DNA of 64,000 nt from Marthasterias glacialis (Eukaryota > Echinodermata > Asteroidea > Forcipulatida > Asteriidae), in NCBI GenBank assembly GCA_911728455.2, contig OU452231.1, forward strand, positions 11,466,078 through 11,530,077, written 5' to 3'. The notes beneath the pieces are model-generated. The model was not told the origin of the DNA. It did no database searches and saw only the letters and a program-made list of their open reading frames with translations. The translations under genes were made by a program, and so were the position numbers. Position 1 is the first letter of the stretch. Each line of letters starts with the position of its first letter. Shown here one piece after another: positions 33,201-45,900 of this stretch.

Positions 33201-35639
33201 CATAAGCTTTCCGAAAATACCGGTCTCGGGGCTGCGGGGTAAACAGGGAGGATGCCAGGGACAGCGGAGTGAGGACACCCCGAGGATGTCCAGTGCATAC
33301 GGCCATGCTGCGTGTACGTCAACAATAGCCAAGACCGGTACGTGTGTGCTGGACCGAAGCCAGCAAAAAAAAACCAGCCGAAATAAGAAGTCGCCAGAGC
33401 CACGGCCAATAACTCCAGAAATAATGGGGCTAGAGAGAAATTTCTTGTACCTGCAGGTAGCTGCCATAGTCCTGCATCCAAAAATCTGGTTTTCCACGCT
33501 AGCCAGGGCCATATTCCGCCTTGAAAATACCAGGGAGCGGGGCTGCTCTGAATGCGCTTCAAACGCCTGTCTAATGGAACTTTTGTACACGAAGCTGTAA
33601 CAGAGTGAAAACAAGACTTAGCAACGGCTCTATCTCCCAAAGTATTGGCGGGAAACTGACAAGTCTGACACAGTTGGAAAGCCCTGGTCATGGGCTTTCT
33701 GAAAATACCGGTATTGGGGCTGAGGGGTAAACAGGGAGGATGCCAGGGACAGCGGAGTGAGGACACCCCGAGGATGTCCAGTGCATACGGCCATGCTGTG
33801 TGTACGTCAACAATAGCCACGGCCGGTACGTGTGTGCTGGACCGAAGCCAGCAAAAAAAAAACGCCGAAAAAAGAAGTCGCCAGAGCCACGGCCAATAAC
33901 TCCAGAAATAATAGGGCTAGAGAGAAAATTCTTGTACCTGCAGGTAGCTGCCATAGTCCTGCATCCAAAAATCTGGTTTTCCACGCCAGCAAGGGCCATC
34001 TTCCGCCTTGAAAATACCAGGGAGCGGGGCTGCTCCGAATGCGCTTCAAACGCCTGTCTAATGGAACTTTTGTACACGAAGCTGTAACAGAGTGAAAACA
34101 AGACTTAGCAACGGCTCTATCTACCAAAGTATTGGCGGGAAACTGACAAGTCTGACACTGTTGGAAAGCCCTGGTCATAAGCTTTCCGAAAATACCGGTC
34201 TCGGGGCTGCGGGGTAAACAGGGAGGATGCCAGGGACAGCGGAGTGAGGACACCCCGAGGATGTCCAGTGCATACGGCCATGCTGCGTGTACGTCAACAA
34301 TAGCCAAGACCGGTACGTGTGTGCTGGACCGAAGCCAGCAAAAAAAAACCAGCCGAAATAAGAAGTCGCCAGAGCCACGGCCAATAACTCCAGAAATAAT
34401 GGGGCTAGAGAGAAATTTCTTGTACCTGCAGGTAGCTGCCATAGTCCTGCATCCAAAAATCTGGTTTTCCACGCTAGCCAGGGCCATATTCCGCCTTGAA
34501 AATACCAGGGAGCGGGGCTGCTCTGAATGCGCTTCAAACGCCTGTCTAATGGAACTTTTGTACACGAAGCTGTAACAGAGTGAAAACAAGACTTAGCAAC
34601 GGCTCTATCTCCCAAAGTATTGGCGGGAAACTGACAAGTCTGACACAGTTGGAAAGCCCTGGTCATGGGCTTTCTGAAAATACCGGTATTGGGGCTGAGG
34701 GGTAAACAGGGAGGATGCCAGGGACAGCGGAGTGAGGACACCCCGAGGATGTCCAGTGCATACGGCCATGCTGTGTGTACGTCAACAATAGCCACGGCCG
34801 GTACGTGTGTGCTGGACCGAAGCCAGCAAAAAAAAAACGCCGAAAAAAGAAGTCGCCAGAGCCACGGCCAATAACTCCAGAAATAATGGGGCTAGAGAGA
34901 AAATTCTTGTACCTGCAGGTAGCTGCCATAGTCCTGCATCCAAAAATCTGGTTTTCCACGCCAGCAAGGGCCATCTTCCGCCTTTAAAATACCAGGGAGC
35001 GGGGCTGCTCCGAATGCGCTTCAAACGCCTGTCTAATGGAACTTTTGTACACGAAGCTGTAACAGAGTGAAAACAAGACTTAGCAACGGCTCTATCTACC
35101 AAAGTATTGGCGGGAAACTGACAAGTCTGACACTGTTGGAAAGCCCTGGTCATAAGCTTTCCGAAAATACCGGTCTCGGGGCTGCGGGGTAAACAGGGAG
35201 GATGCCAGGGACAGCGGAGTGAGGACACCCCGAGGATGTCCAGTGCTTACGGCCATGCTGCGTGTACGTCAACAATAGCCAAGACCGGTACGTGTGTGCT
35301 GGACCGAAGCCAGCAAAAAAAAACCAGCCGAAATAAGAAGTCGCCAGAGCCACGGCCAATAACTCCAGAAATAATGGGGCTAGAGAGAAATTTCTTGTAC
35401 CTGCAGGTAGCTGCCATAGTCCTGCATCCAAAAATCTGGTTTTCCACGCCAGCAAGGGCCATCTTCCGCCTTTAAAATACCAGGGAGCGGGGCTGCTCCG
35501 AATGCGCTTCAAACGCCTGTCTAATGGAACTTTTGTACACGAAGCTGTAACAGAGTGAAAACAAGACTTAGCAACGGCTCTATCTACCAAAGTATTGGCG
35601 GGAAACTGACAAGTCTGACACTGTTGGAAAGCCCTGGTC
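30277..35639 (+). repeat. Tetramer HOR passing into dimers, HindIII-marked
   Basis: Starts are at 30277, 30765, 31252, 31740, 32227, 32715, 33202, 33690, 34177, 34665 and 35152. M62-M65 (from 29790) and M66-M69 repeat with an offset of 1950 bp: the private GGATGAGG (one base lost), GCATATGGCC and CGAATCCAGC of M63 recur in M67. After that, M69-M70 and M71-M72 repeat as dimers of 975 bp, followed by M73. The marker CATAAGCTTTCC, which creates HindIII, sits at the starts 30277, 31252, 32227, 33202, 34177 and 35152. It recurs in pentamer HOR 'B'. Confidence 0.92.
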
Positions 35640-38600
35640 ATGGGCTTTCCGAAAATACCGGTATTGGGGCTGAGGGGTAAACAGGGAGGATGCCAGGGAC
35701 AGCGGAGTGAGGACACCCCGAGGATGTCCAGTGCATACGGCCATGCTGTGTGTACGTCAACAATAGCCACGGCCGGTACGTGTGTGCTGGACCGAAGCCA
35801 GCAAAAAAAAAACGCCGAAAAAAGAAGTCGCCAGAGCCACGGCCAATAACTCCAGAAATAATAGGGCTAGAGAGAAAATTCTTGTACCTGCAGGTAGCTG
35901 CCATATTCCTGCATCCAAAAATCTGGTTTTCCACGCCCGCCAGGGCCATCTTCCGCCTTGAAAACACCACGGAGCGGGGCTGCTCCGAATGCGCTTCAAA
36001 CGTCTGTCTAATGGAACTTTTGTACACGAAGCTGTAACAAAGTGAAAACAAGACTTAGCAACGGCTCTATCTCCCAAAGTATTGGCGGAAAACTGACAAG
36101 TCTGACACAGTTGGAAAGCCCTGGTCATGGGCTTTCCAAAAATACCGGTCTTGAGTCTGCAGGGTAAACAGGGAGGATGCCAGGGACAGCGGAGTGAGGA
36201 CACCCCGAGGATGTCCAGTGCATACGGCCATGCTGTGTGTACGTCAACAATAGCCACGGCCGGTACGTGTGTGCTGGACCGAAGCCAGCAAAAAGAAAAC
36301 GCCGAAAAAAGAAGTCGCCAGAGCCACGGCCAATAACTCCAGAAATAATAGGGCTAGAGAGAAATTTCTTGTACCTGCAGGTAGCTGCCATAGTCCTGCA
36401 TCCAAAAATCTGGTTTTCCACGCCCGCCAGGGCCATCTTCCGCCTTGAAAATACCAGGGAGCGGGGCTGCTCCGAATGCGCTTCAAACGCCTGTCTAAAG
36501 GAACTTTTGTACACGAAGCTGTAACAGAGTGAAAACAAGACTTAGCAACGGCTCTATCTCCCAAAGTATTGGCGGGAAACTGACAAGTCTGACACAGTTG
36601 GAAAGCCCTGGTCATGGGCTTTCTGAAAATACCGGTCTTGGGGCTGAGGGGTAAACAGGGAGGATGCCAGGGACAGCGGAGTGAGGACACCCCGATGATG
36701 TCCAGTGCATACGGCCATGCTGTGTGTACGTCAACAATAGCCACGGCCGGTACGTGTGTGCTGGACCGAAGCCAGCAAAAAAAAAAAACGCCGAAAAAAG
36801 AAGTCGCCAGAGCCACGGCCAATAACTCCAGAAATAATGGGGCTAGAGAGAAATTGCTTGTACCTGCAGGTAGCTGCCATAGTCCTGCATCCAAAAATCT
36901 GGTTTTCCACGCCAGCCAGGGCCATCTTCCGCCTTGAAAACACCAGGGAGCGGGGCTGCTCCGAATGCGCTTCAAACGTCTGTCTAATGGAACTTTTGTA
37001 CACGAAGCTGTAACAAAGTGAAAACAAGACTTAGCAACGGCTCTATCTCCCAAAGTATTGGCGGAAAACTGACAAGTCTGACACAGTTGGAAAGCCCTGG
37101 TCATGGGCTTTCCAAAAATACCGGTCTTGAGTCTGCAGGGTAAACAGGGAGGATGCCAGGGACAGCGGAGTGAGGACACCCCGAGGATGTCCAGTGCATA
37201 CGGCCATGCTGTGTGTACGTCAACAATAGCCACGGCCGGTACGTGTGTGCTGGACCGAAGCCAGCAAAAAGAAAACGCCGAAAAAAGAAGTCGCCAGAGC
37301 CACGGCCAATAACTCCAGAAATAATAGGGCTAGAGAGAAATTTCTTGTACCTGCAGGTAGCTGCCATAGTCCTGCATCCAAAAATCTGGTTTTCCACGCC
37401 CGCCAGGGCCATCTTCCGCCTTGAAAATACCAGGGAGCGGGGCTGCTCCGAATGCGCTTCAAACGCCTGTCTAAAGGAACTTTTGTACACGAAGCTGTAA
37501 CAGAGTGAAAACAAGACTTAGCAACGGCTCTATCTCCCAAAGTATTGGCGGGAAACTGACAAGTCTGACACAGTTGGAAAGCCCTGGTCATGGGCTTTCT
37601 GAAAATACCGGTCTTGGGGCTGAGGGGTAAACAGGGAGGATGCCAGGGACAGCGGAGTGAGGACACCCCGATGATGTCCAGTGCATACGGCCATGCTGTG
37701 TGTACGTCAACAATAGCCACGGCCGGTACGTGTGTGCTGGACCGAAGCCAGCAAAAAAAAAAAACGCCGAAAAAAGAAGTCGCCAGAGCCACGGCCAATA
37801 ACTCCAGAAATAATGGGGCTAGAGAGAAATTGCTTGTACCTGCAGGTAGCTGCCATAGTCCTGCATCCAAAAATCTGGTTTTCCACGCCAGCCAGGGCCA
37901 TCTTCCGCCTTGAAAACACCAGGGAGCGGGGCTGCTCCGAATGCGCTTCAAACGCCTGTCTAATGGAACTTTTGTACACGAAGCTGTAACAGAGTGAAAA
38001 CAAGACTTAACAACGGCTCTATCTCCCAAAGTATTGGCGGGAAACTGACAAGTCTGACACTGTTGGAAAGCCCTGGTCATGGGCTTTCCGAAAATACCGG
38101 TCTCGGGGCTGCGGGGTAAACAGGGAGGATGCCAGGGACAGCGGAGTGAGGACACCCCGAGGATGTCCAGTGCATACGGCCATGCTGTGTGTACGTCAAC
38201 AATAGCCACGGCCGGTACGTGTGTGCTGGACCGAAGCCAGCAAAAAAAAAACGCCGAAAAAAGAAGTCGCCAGAGCCACGGCCAATAACTCCAGAAATAA
38301 TAGGGCTAGAGAGAATATTCTTGTACCTGCAGGTAGCTGCCATAGTCCTGCATCCAAAAATCTGGTTTTCCACGCCAACCAGGGCCATCTTCCGCCTTTA
38401 AAATACCAGGGAGTGGGGCTGCTCCGAATGCGCTTCAAACGCCTGTCTAATGGAACTTTTGTACACGAAGCTGTAACAGAGTGAAAACAAGACTTAGCAA
38501 CGGCTCTATCTACCAAAGTATTGGCGGGAAACTGACAAGTCTGACACTGTTGGAAAGCCCTGGTCATAAGCTTTCCGAAAATACCGGTCTCGGGGCTGCG

Positions 38601-41600
38601 GGGTAAACAGGGAGGATGCCAGGGACAGCGGAGTGAGGACACCCCGAGGATGTCCAGTGCATACGGCCATGCTGCGTGTACGTCAACAATAGCCAAGACC
38701 GGTACGTGTGTGCTGGACCGAAGCCAGCAAAAAAAACCAGCCGAAATAAGAAGTCGCCAGAGCCACGGCCAATAACTCCAGAAATAATGGGGCTAGAGAG
38801 AAATTTCTTGTACCTGCAGGTAGCTGCCATAGTCCTGCATCCAAAAATCTGGTTTTCCACGCTAGCCAGGGCCATATTCCGCCTTGAAAATACCAGGGAG
38901 CGGGGCTGCTCTGAATGCGCTTCAAACGCCTGTCTAATGGAACTTTTGTACACGAAGCTGTAACAGAGTGAAAACAAGACTTAGCAACGGCTCTATCTCC
39001 CAAAGTATTGGCGGGAAACTGACAAGTCTGACACAGTTGGAAAGCCCTGGTCATGGGCTTTCTGAAAATACCGGTATTGGGGCTGAGGGGTAAACAGGGA
39101 GGATGCCAGGGACAGCGGAGTGAGGACACCCCGAGGATGTCCAGTGCATACGGCCATGCTGTGTGTACGTCAACAATAGCCACGGCCGCTACGTGTGTGC
39201 TGGACCGAAGCCAGCAAAAAAAAAACGCCGAAAAAAGAAGTCGCCAGAGCCACGGCCAATAACTCCAGAAATAATAGGGCTAGAGAGAAAATTCTTGTAC
39301 CTGCAGGTAGCTGCCATATTCCTGCATCCAAAAATCTGGTTTTCCACGCCCGCCAGGGCCATCTTCCGCCTTGAAAACACCACGGAGCGGGGCTGCTCCG
39401 AATGCGCTTCAAACGTCTGTCTAATGGAACTTTTGTACACGAAGCTGTAACAAAGTGAAAACAAGACTTAGCAACGGCTCTATCTCCCAAAGTATTGGCG
39501 GAAAACTGACAAGTCTGACACAGTTGGAAAGCCCTGGTCATGGGCTTTCCAAAAATACCGGTCTTGAGTCTGCAGGGTAAACAGGGAGGATGCCAGGGAC
39601 AGCGGAGTGAGGACACCCCGAGGATGTCCAGTGCATACGGCCATGCTGTGTGTACGTCAACAATAGCCACGGCCGGTACGTGTGTGCTGGACCGAAGCCA
39701 GCAAAAAGAAAACGCCGAAAAAAGAAGTCGCCAGAGCCACGGCCAATAACTCCAGAAATAATAGGGCTAGAGAGAAATTTCTTGTACCTGCAGGTAGCTG
39801 CCATAGTCCTGCATCCAAAAATCTGGTTTTCCACGCCCGCCAGGGCCATCTTCCGCCTTGAAAATACCAGGGAGCGGGGCTGCTCCGAATGCGCTTCAAA
39901 CGCCTGTCTAAAGGAACTTTTGTACACGAAGCTGTAACAGAGTGAAAACAAGACTTAGCAACGGCTCTATCTCCCAAAGTATTGGCGGGAAACTGACAAG
40001 TCTGACACAGTTGGAAAGCCCTGGTCATGGGCTTTCTGAAAATACCGGTCTTGGGGCTGAGGGGTAAACAGGGAGGATGCCAGGGACAGCGGAATGAGGA
40101 CACCCCGATGATGTCCAGTGCATACGGCCATGCTGTGTGTACGTCAACAATAGCCACGGCCGGTACGTGTGTGCTGGACCGAAGCCAGCAAAAAAAAAAA
40201 ACGCCGAAAAAAGAAGTCGCCAGAGCCACGGCCAATAACTCCAGAAATAATGGGGCTAGAGAGAAATTGCTTGTACCTGCAGGTAGCTGCCATAGTCCTG
40301 CATCCAAAAATCTGGTTTTCCACGCCAGCCAGGGCCATCTTCCGCCTTGAAAACACCAGGGAGCGGGGCTGCTCCGAATGCGCTTCAAACGCCTGTCTAA
40401 TGGAACTTTTGTACACGAAGCTGTAACAGAGTGAAAACAAGACTTAACAACGGCTCTATCTCCCAAAGTATTGGCGGGAAACTGACAAGTCTGACACTGT
40501 TGGAAAGCCCTGGTCATGGGCTTTCCGAAAATACCGGTCTCGGGGCTGCGGGGTAAACAGGGAGGATGCCAGGGACAGCGGAGTGAGGACACCCCGAGGA
40601 TGTCCAGTGCATACGGCCATGCTGTGTGTACGTCAACAATAGCCACGGCCGGTACGTGTGTGCTGGACCGAAGCCAGCAAAAAAAAAACGCCGAAAAAAG
40701 AAGTCGCCAGAGCCACGGCCAATAACTCCAGAAATAATAGGGCTAGAGAGAATATTCTTGTACCTGCAGGTAGCTGCCATAGTCCTGCATCCAAAAATCT
40801 GGTTTTCCACGCCAACCAGGGCCATCTTCCGCCTTTAAAATACCAGGGAGTGGGGCTGCTCCGAATGCGCTTCAAACGCCTGTCTAATGGAACTTTTGTA
40901 CACGAAGCTGTAACAGAGTGAAAACAAGACTTAGCAACGGCTCTATCTACCAAAGTATTGGCGGGAAACTGACAAGTCTGACACTGTTGGAAAGCCCTGG
41001 TCATAAGCTTTCCGAAAATACCGGTCTCGGGGCTGCGGGGTAAACAGGGAGGATGCCAGGGACAGCGGAGTGAGGACACCCCGAGGATGTCCAGTGCATA
41101 CGGCCATGCTGCGTGTACGTCAACAATAGCCAAGACCGGTACGTGTGTGCTGGACCGAAGCCAGCAAAAAAAACCAGCCGAAATAAGAAGTCGCCAGAGC
41201 CACGGCCAATAACTCCAGAAATAATGGGGCTAGAGAGAAATTTCTTGTACCTGCAGGTAGCTGCCATAGTCCTGCATCCAAAAATCTGGTTTTCCACGCT
41301 AGCCAGGGCCATATTCCGCCTTGAAAATACCAGGGAGCGGGGCTGCTCTGAATGCGCTTCAAACGCCTGTCTAATGGAACTTTTGTACACGAAGCTGTAA
41401 CAGAGTGAAAACAAGACTTAGCAACGGCTCTATCTCCCAAAGTATTGGCGGGAAACTGACAAGTCTGACACAGTTGGAAAGCCCTGGTCATGGGCTTTCT
41501 GAAAATACCGGTATTGGGGCTGAGGGGTAAACAGGGAGGATGCCAGGGACAGCGGAGTGAGGACACCCCGAGGATGTCCAGTGCATACGGCCATGCTGTG

Positions 41601-42954
41601 TGTACGTCAACAATAGCCACGGCCGCTACGTGTGTGCTGGACCGAAGCCAGCAAAAAAAAAACGCCGAAAAAAGAAGTCGCCAGAGCCACGGCCAATAAC
41701 TCCAGAAATAATAGGGCTAGAGAGAAAATTCTTGTACCTGCAGGTAGCTGCCATATTCCTGCATCCAAAAATCTGGTTTTCCACGCCCGCCAGGGCCATC
41801 TTCCGCCTTGAAAACACCACGGAGCGGGGCTGCTCCGAATGCGCTTCAAACGTCTGTCTAATGGAACTTTTGTACACGAAGCTGTAACAAAGTGAAAACA
41901 AGACTTAGCAACGGCTCTATCTCCCAAAGTATTGGCGGAAAACTGACAAGTCTGACACAGTTGGAAAGCCCTGGTCATGGGCTTTCCAAAAATACCGGTC
42001 TTGAGTCTGCAGGGTAAACAGGGAGGATGCCAGGGACAGCGGAGTGAGGACACCCCGAGGATGTCCAGTGCATACGGCCATGCTGTGTGTACGTCAACAA
42101 TAGCCACGGCCGGTACGTGTGTGCTGGACCGAAGCAAGCAAAAAGAAAACGCCGAAAAAAGAAGTCGCCAGAGCCACGGCCAATAACTCCAGAAATAATA
42201 GGGCTAGAGAGAAATTTCTTGTACCTGCAGGTAGCTGCCATAGTCCTGCATCCAAAAATCTGGTTTTCCACGCCCGCCAGGGCCATCTTCCGCCTTGAAA
42301 ATACCAGGGAGCGGGGCTGCTCCGAATGCGCTTCAAACGCCTGTCTAATGGAACTTTTGTACACGAAGCTGTAACAGAGTGAAAACAAGACTTAGCAACG
42401 GCTCTATCTCCCAAAGTATTGGCGGGAAACTGACAAGTCTGACACAGTTGGAAAGCCCTGGTCATGGGCTTTCTGAAAATACCGGTCTTGGGGCTGAGGG
42501 GTAAACAGGGAGGATGCCAGGGACAGCGGAGTGAGGACACCCCGATGATGTCCAGTGCATACGGCCATGCTGTGTGTACGTCAACAATAGCCACGGCCGG
42601 TACGTGTGTGCTGGACCGAAGCCAGCAAAAAAAAAAAAAACGCCGAAAAAAGAAGTCGCCAGAGCCACGGCCAATAACTCCAGAAATAATGGGGCTAGAG
42701 AGAAATTGCTTGTACCTGCAGGTAGCTGCCATAGTCCTGCATCCAAAAATCTGGTTTTCCACGCCAGCCAGGGCCATCTTCCGCCTTGAAAATACCAGGG
42801 AGCGGGGCTGCTCCGAATGCGCTTCAAACGCCTGTCTAATGGAACTTTTGTACACGAAGCTGTAACAGAGTGAAAACAAGACTTAGCAACGGCTCTATCT
42901 CCCAAAGTATTGGCGGGAAACTGACAAGTCTGACGCAGTTGGAAAGCCCTGGTC
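35640..42954 (+). repeat. Pentamer HOR 'B', 2437 bp, two copies plus partial third
   Basis: Starts are at 35640, 36127, 36614, 37103, 37590, 38079, 38566, 39053, 39540, 40027, 40516, 41003, 41490, 41977 and 42464. M77-M81, M82-M86 and the partial M87-M88 repeat at 2437 bp. Position markers are: CTTGAGTCTGCAG with AAAAAGAAAACG, TTGCTTGTACC, GAATATTCTTG with GCCAACCAGG, CATAAGCTTTCC with CGCTAGCC, and GGTATTGGGG with GGCCGCTACG. The differences I found are very few, for example CGGAATGAGG in M83 and GAAGCAAGC plus CTAATGG in M87. M75-M76 duplicate M77-M78 at 976 bp. Confidence 0.94.
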
Positions 42955-45900
42955 ATGGGCTTTCTGAAAATACCGGTCTTGGGGCTGAGGGGTAAACAGG
43001 GAGGATGCCAGGGACAGCGGAGTGAGGACACCCCGAGGATGTCCAGTGCATACGGCCATGCTGTGTGTACGTCAACAATAGCCACGGCCGGTACGTGTGT
43101 GCTGGACCGAAGCCAGCAAAAAAAAAAACGCCGAAAAAAGAAGTCGCCAGAGCCACGGCCAATAACTCCAGAAATAATAGGGCTAGAGAGAAAATTCTTG
43201 TACCTGCAGGTAGCTGCCATAGTCCTGCATCCAAAAATCTGGTTTTCCACGCCAGCCAGGGCCATCTTCCGCCTTTAAAATACCAGGGAGTGGGGCTGCT
43301 CCGAATGCGCTTCAAACGCCTGTCTAATGGAACTTTTGTACACGAAGCTGTAACAGAGTGAAAACAAGACTTAGCAACGGCTCTATCTACCAAAGTATTG
43401 GCGGGAAACTGACAAGTCTGACGCAGTTGGAAAGCCCTGGTCATGGGCTTTCTGAAAATACCGGTCTTGGGGCTGAGGGGTAAACAGGGAGGATGCCAGG
43501 GACAGCGGAGTGAGGACACCCCGAGGATGTCCAGTGCATACGGCCATGCTGCGTGTACGTCAACAATAGCCAAGACCGGTACGTGTGTGCTGGACCGAAG
43601 CCAGCAAAAAAAAAACAGCCGAAATAAGAAGTCGCCAGAGCCACGGCCAATAACTCCAGAAATAATGGGGCTAGAGAGAAATTTCTTGTACCTGCAGGTA
43701 GCTGCCATAGTCCTGCATCAAAAAATCTGGTTTTCCACGCTAGCCAGAGCCATCTTCCGCCTTGAAAATACCAGGGAGCGGGGCTGCTCCGAATGCGCTT
43801 CAAACGCCTGTCTAATGGAACTTTTGTACACGAAGCTGTAACAGAGTGAAAACAAGACTTAGCAACGGCTCTATCTCCCAAAGTATTGGCGGGAAACTGA
43901 CAAGTCTGACACAGTTGGAAAGCCCTGGTCATGGGCTTTCTGAAAATACCGGTCTTGGGGCTGAGGGGTAAACAGGGAGGATGCCAGGGACAGCGGAGTG
44001 AGGACACCCCGATGATGTCCAGTGCATACGGCCATGCTGTGTTTACGTCAACAATAGCCACGGCCGGTACGTGTGTGCAGGACCGAAGCCAGCATAAAAA
44101 AAAACGCCGAAATAAGAAGTCGCCAGAGCCACGGCCAATAACTCCAGAAATAATGGGGCTAGAGAGAAATTGCTTGTACCTGCAGGTAGCTGCCATAGTC
44201 CTGCATCCAAAAATCTGGTTTTCCACGCCAGCCAGGGCCATCTTCCGCCTTGAAAACACCAGGGAGCGGGGCTGCTCCGAATGCGCTTCAAACGCCTGTC
44301 TAATGGAACTTTTGTACACGAAGCTGTAACAGAGTGAAAACAAGACTTAGCAACGGCTCTATCTCCCAAAGTATTGGCGGGAAACTGACAAGTCTGACAC
44401 TGTTGGAAAGCCCTGGTCATGGGCTTTCCGAAAATACCGGTCTCGGGGCTGAGGGGTAAACAGGGAGGATGCCAGGGACAGCGGAGTGAGGACACCCCGA
44501 TGATGTCCAGTGCATACGGCCATGCTGTGTGTACGTCAACAATAGCCAAGGCCGGTACGTGTGTGCTGGACCGAAGCCAGCATAAAAAAAAACGCCGAAA
44601 AAAGAAGTCGCCAGAGCCACGGCCAATAACTCCAGAAATAATGGGGCTAGAGAGAAATTGCTTGTACCTGCAGGTAGCTGCCATAGTCCTGCATCCAAAA
44701 ATCTGGTTTTCCACGCCAGCCAGGGCCATCTTCCGCCTTGAAAACACCAGGGAGCGGGGCTGCTCCGAATGCGCTTCAAACGCCTGTCTAATGGAACTTT
44801 TGTACACGAAGCTGTAACAGAGTGAAAACAAGACTTAGCAACGGCTCTATCTCCCAAAGTATTGTCGGGAAACTGACAAGTCTGACACTGTTGGAAAGCC
44901 CTGGTCATGGGCTTTCCGAAAATACTGGTCTCGGGGCTGCGGGGTAAACAGGGAGGATGCCAGGGACAGCGGAGTGAGGACACCCCGAGGATGTCCAGTG
45001 CATACGGCCATGCTGCGTGTACGTCAACAATAGCCAAGTCCGGTACGTGTGTGCTGGACCGAAGCCAGCAAAAAAAAACAGCCGAAATAAGAAGTCGCCA
45101 GAGCCACGGCCAATAACTCCAGAAATAATGGGGCTAGAGAGAAATTTCTTGTACCTGCAGGTAGCTGCCATAGTCCTGCATCCAAAAATCTGGTTTTCCA
45201 CGCCAGCCAGGGCCATCTTCCGCCTTGAAAATACCAGGGAGCGGGGCTGCTCCGAATGCGCTTCAAACGCCTGTCTAATGGAACTTTTGTACACGAAGCT
45301 GTAACAGAGTGAAAACAAGACTTAGCAACGGCTCTATCTCCCAAAGTATTGGCGGGAAACTGACAAGTCTAACACAGTTGGAAAGCCCTGGTCATGGGCT
45401 TTCCGAAAATACCGGTCTCGGGGCTGCGGGGTAAACAGGGAGGATGCCAGGGACAGCGGAGTGAGGACACCCCGAGGATGTCCAGTGCATACGGCCATGC
45501 TGTGTGTACGTCAACAATAGCCACGGCCGGTACGTGTGTGCTGGACCGAAGCCAGCAAAAAAAAAACGCCGAAAAAAGAAGTCGCCAGAGCCACGGCCAA
45601 TAACTCCAGAAATAATAGGGCTAGAGAGAAAATTCTTGTACCTGCAGGTAGCTGCCATAGTCCTGCATCCAAAAATCTGGTTTTCCACGCCAGCCAGGGC
45701 CATCTTCCGCCTTAAAAATACCAGGGAGTGGGGCTGCTCCGAATGCGCTTCAAACGCCTGTCTAATGGAACTTTTGTACACGAAGCTGTAACAGAGTGAA
45801 AACAAGACTTAGCAACGGCTCTATCTACCAAAGTATTGGCGGGAAACTGACAAGTCTGACACTGTTGGAAAGCCCTGGTCATGGGCTTTCCGAAAATACC

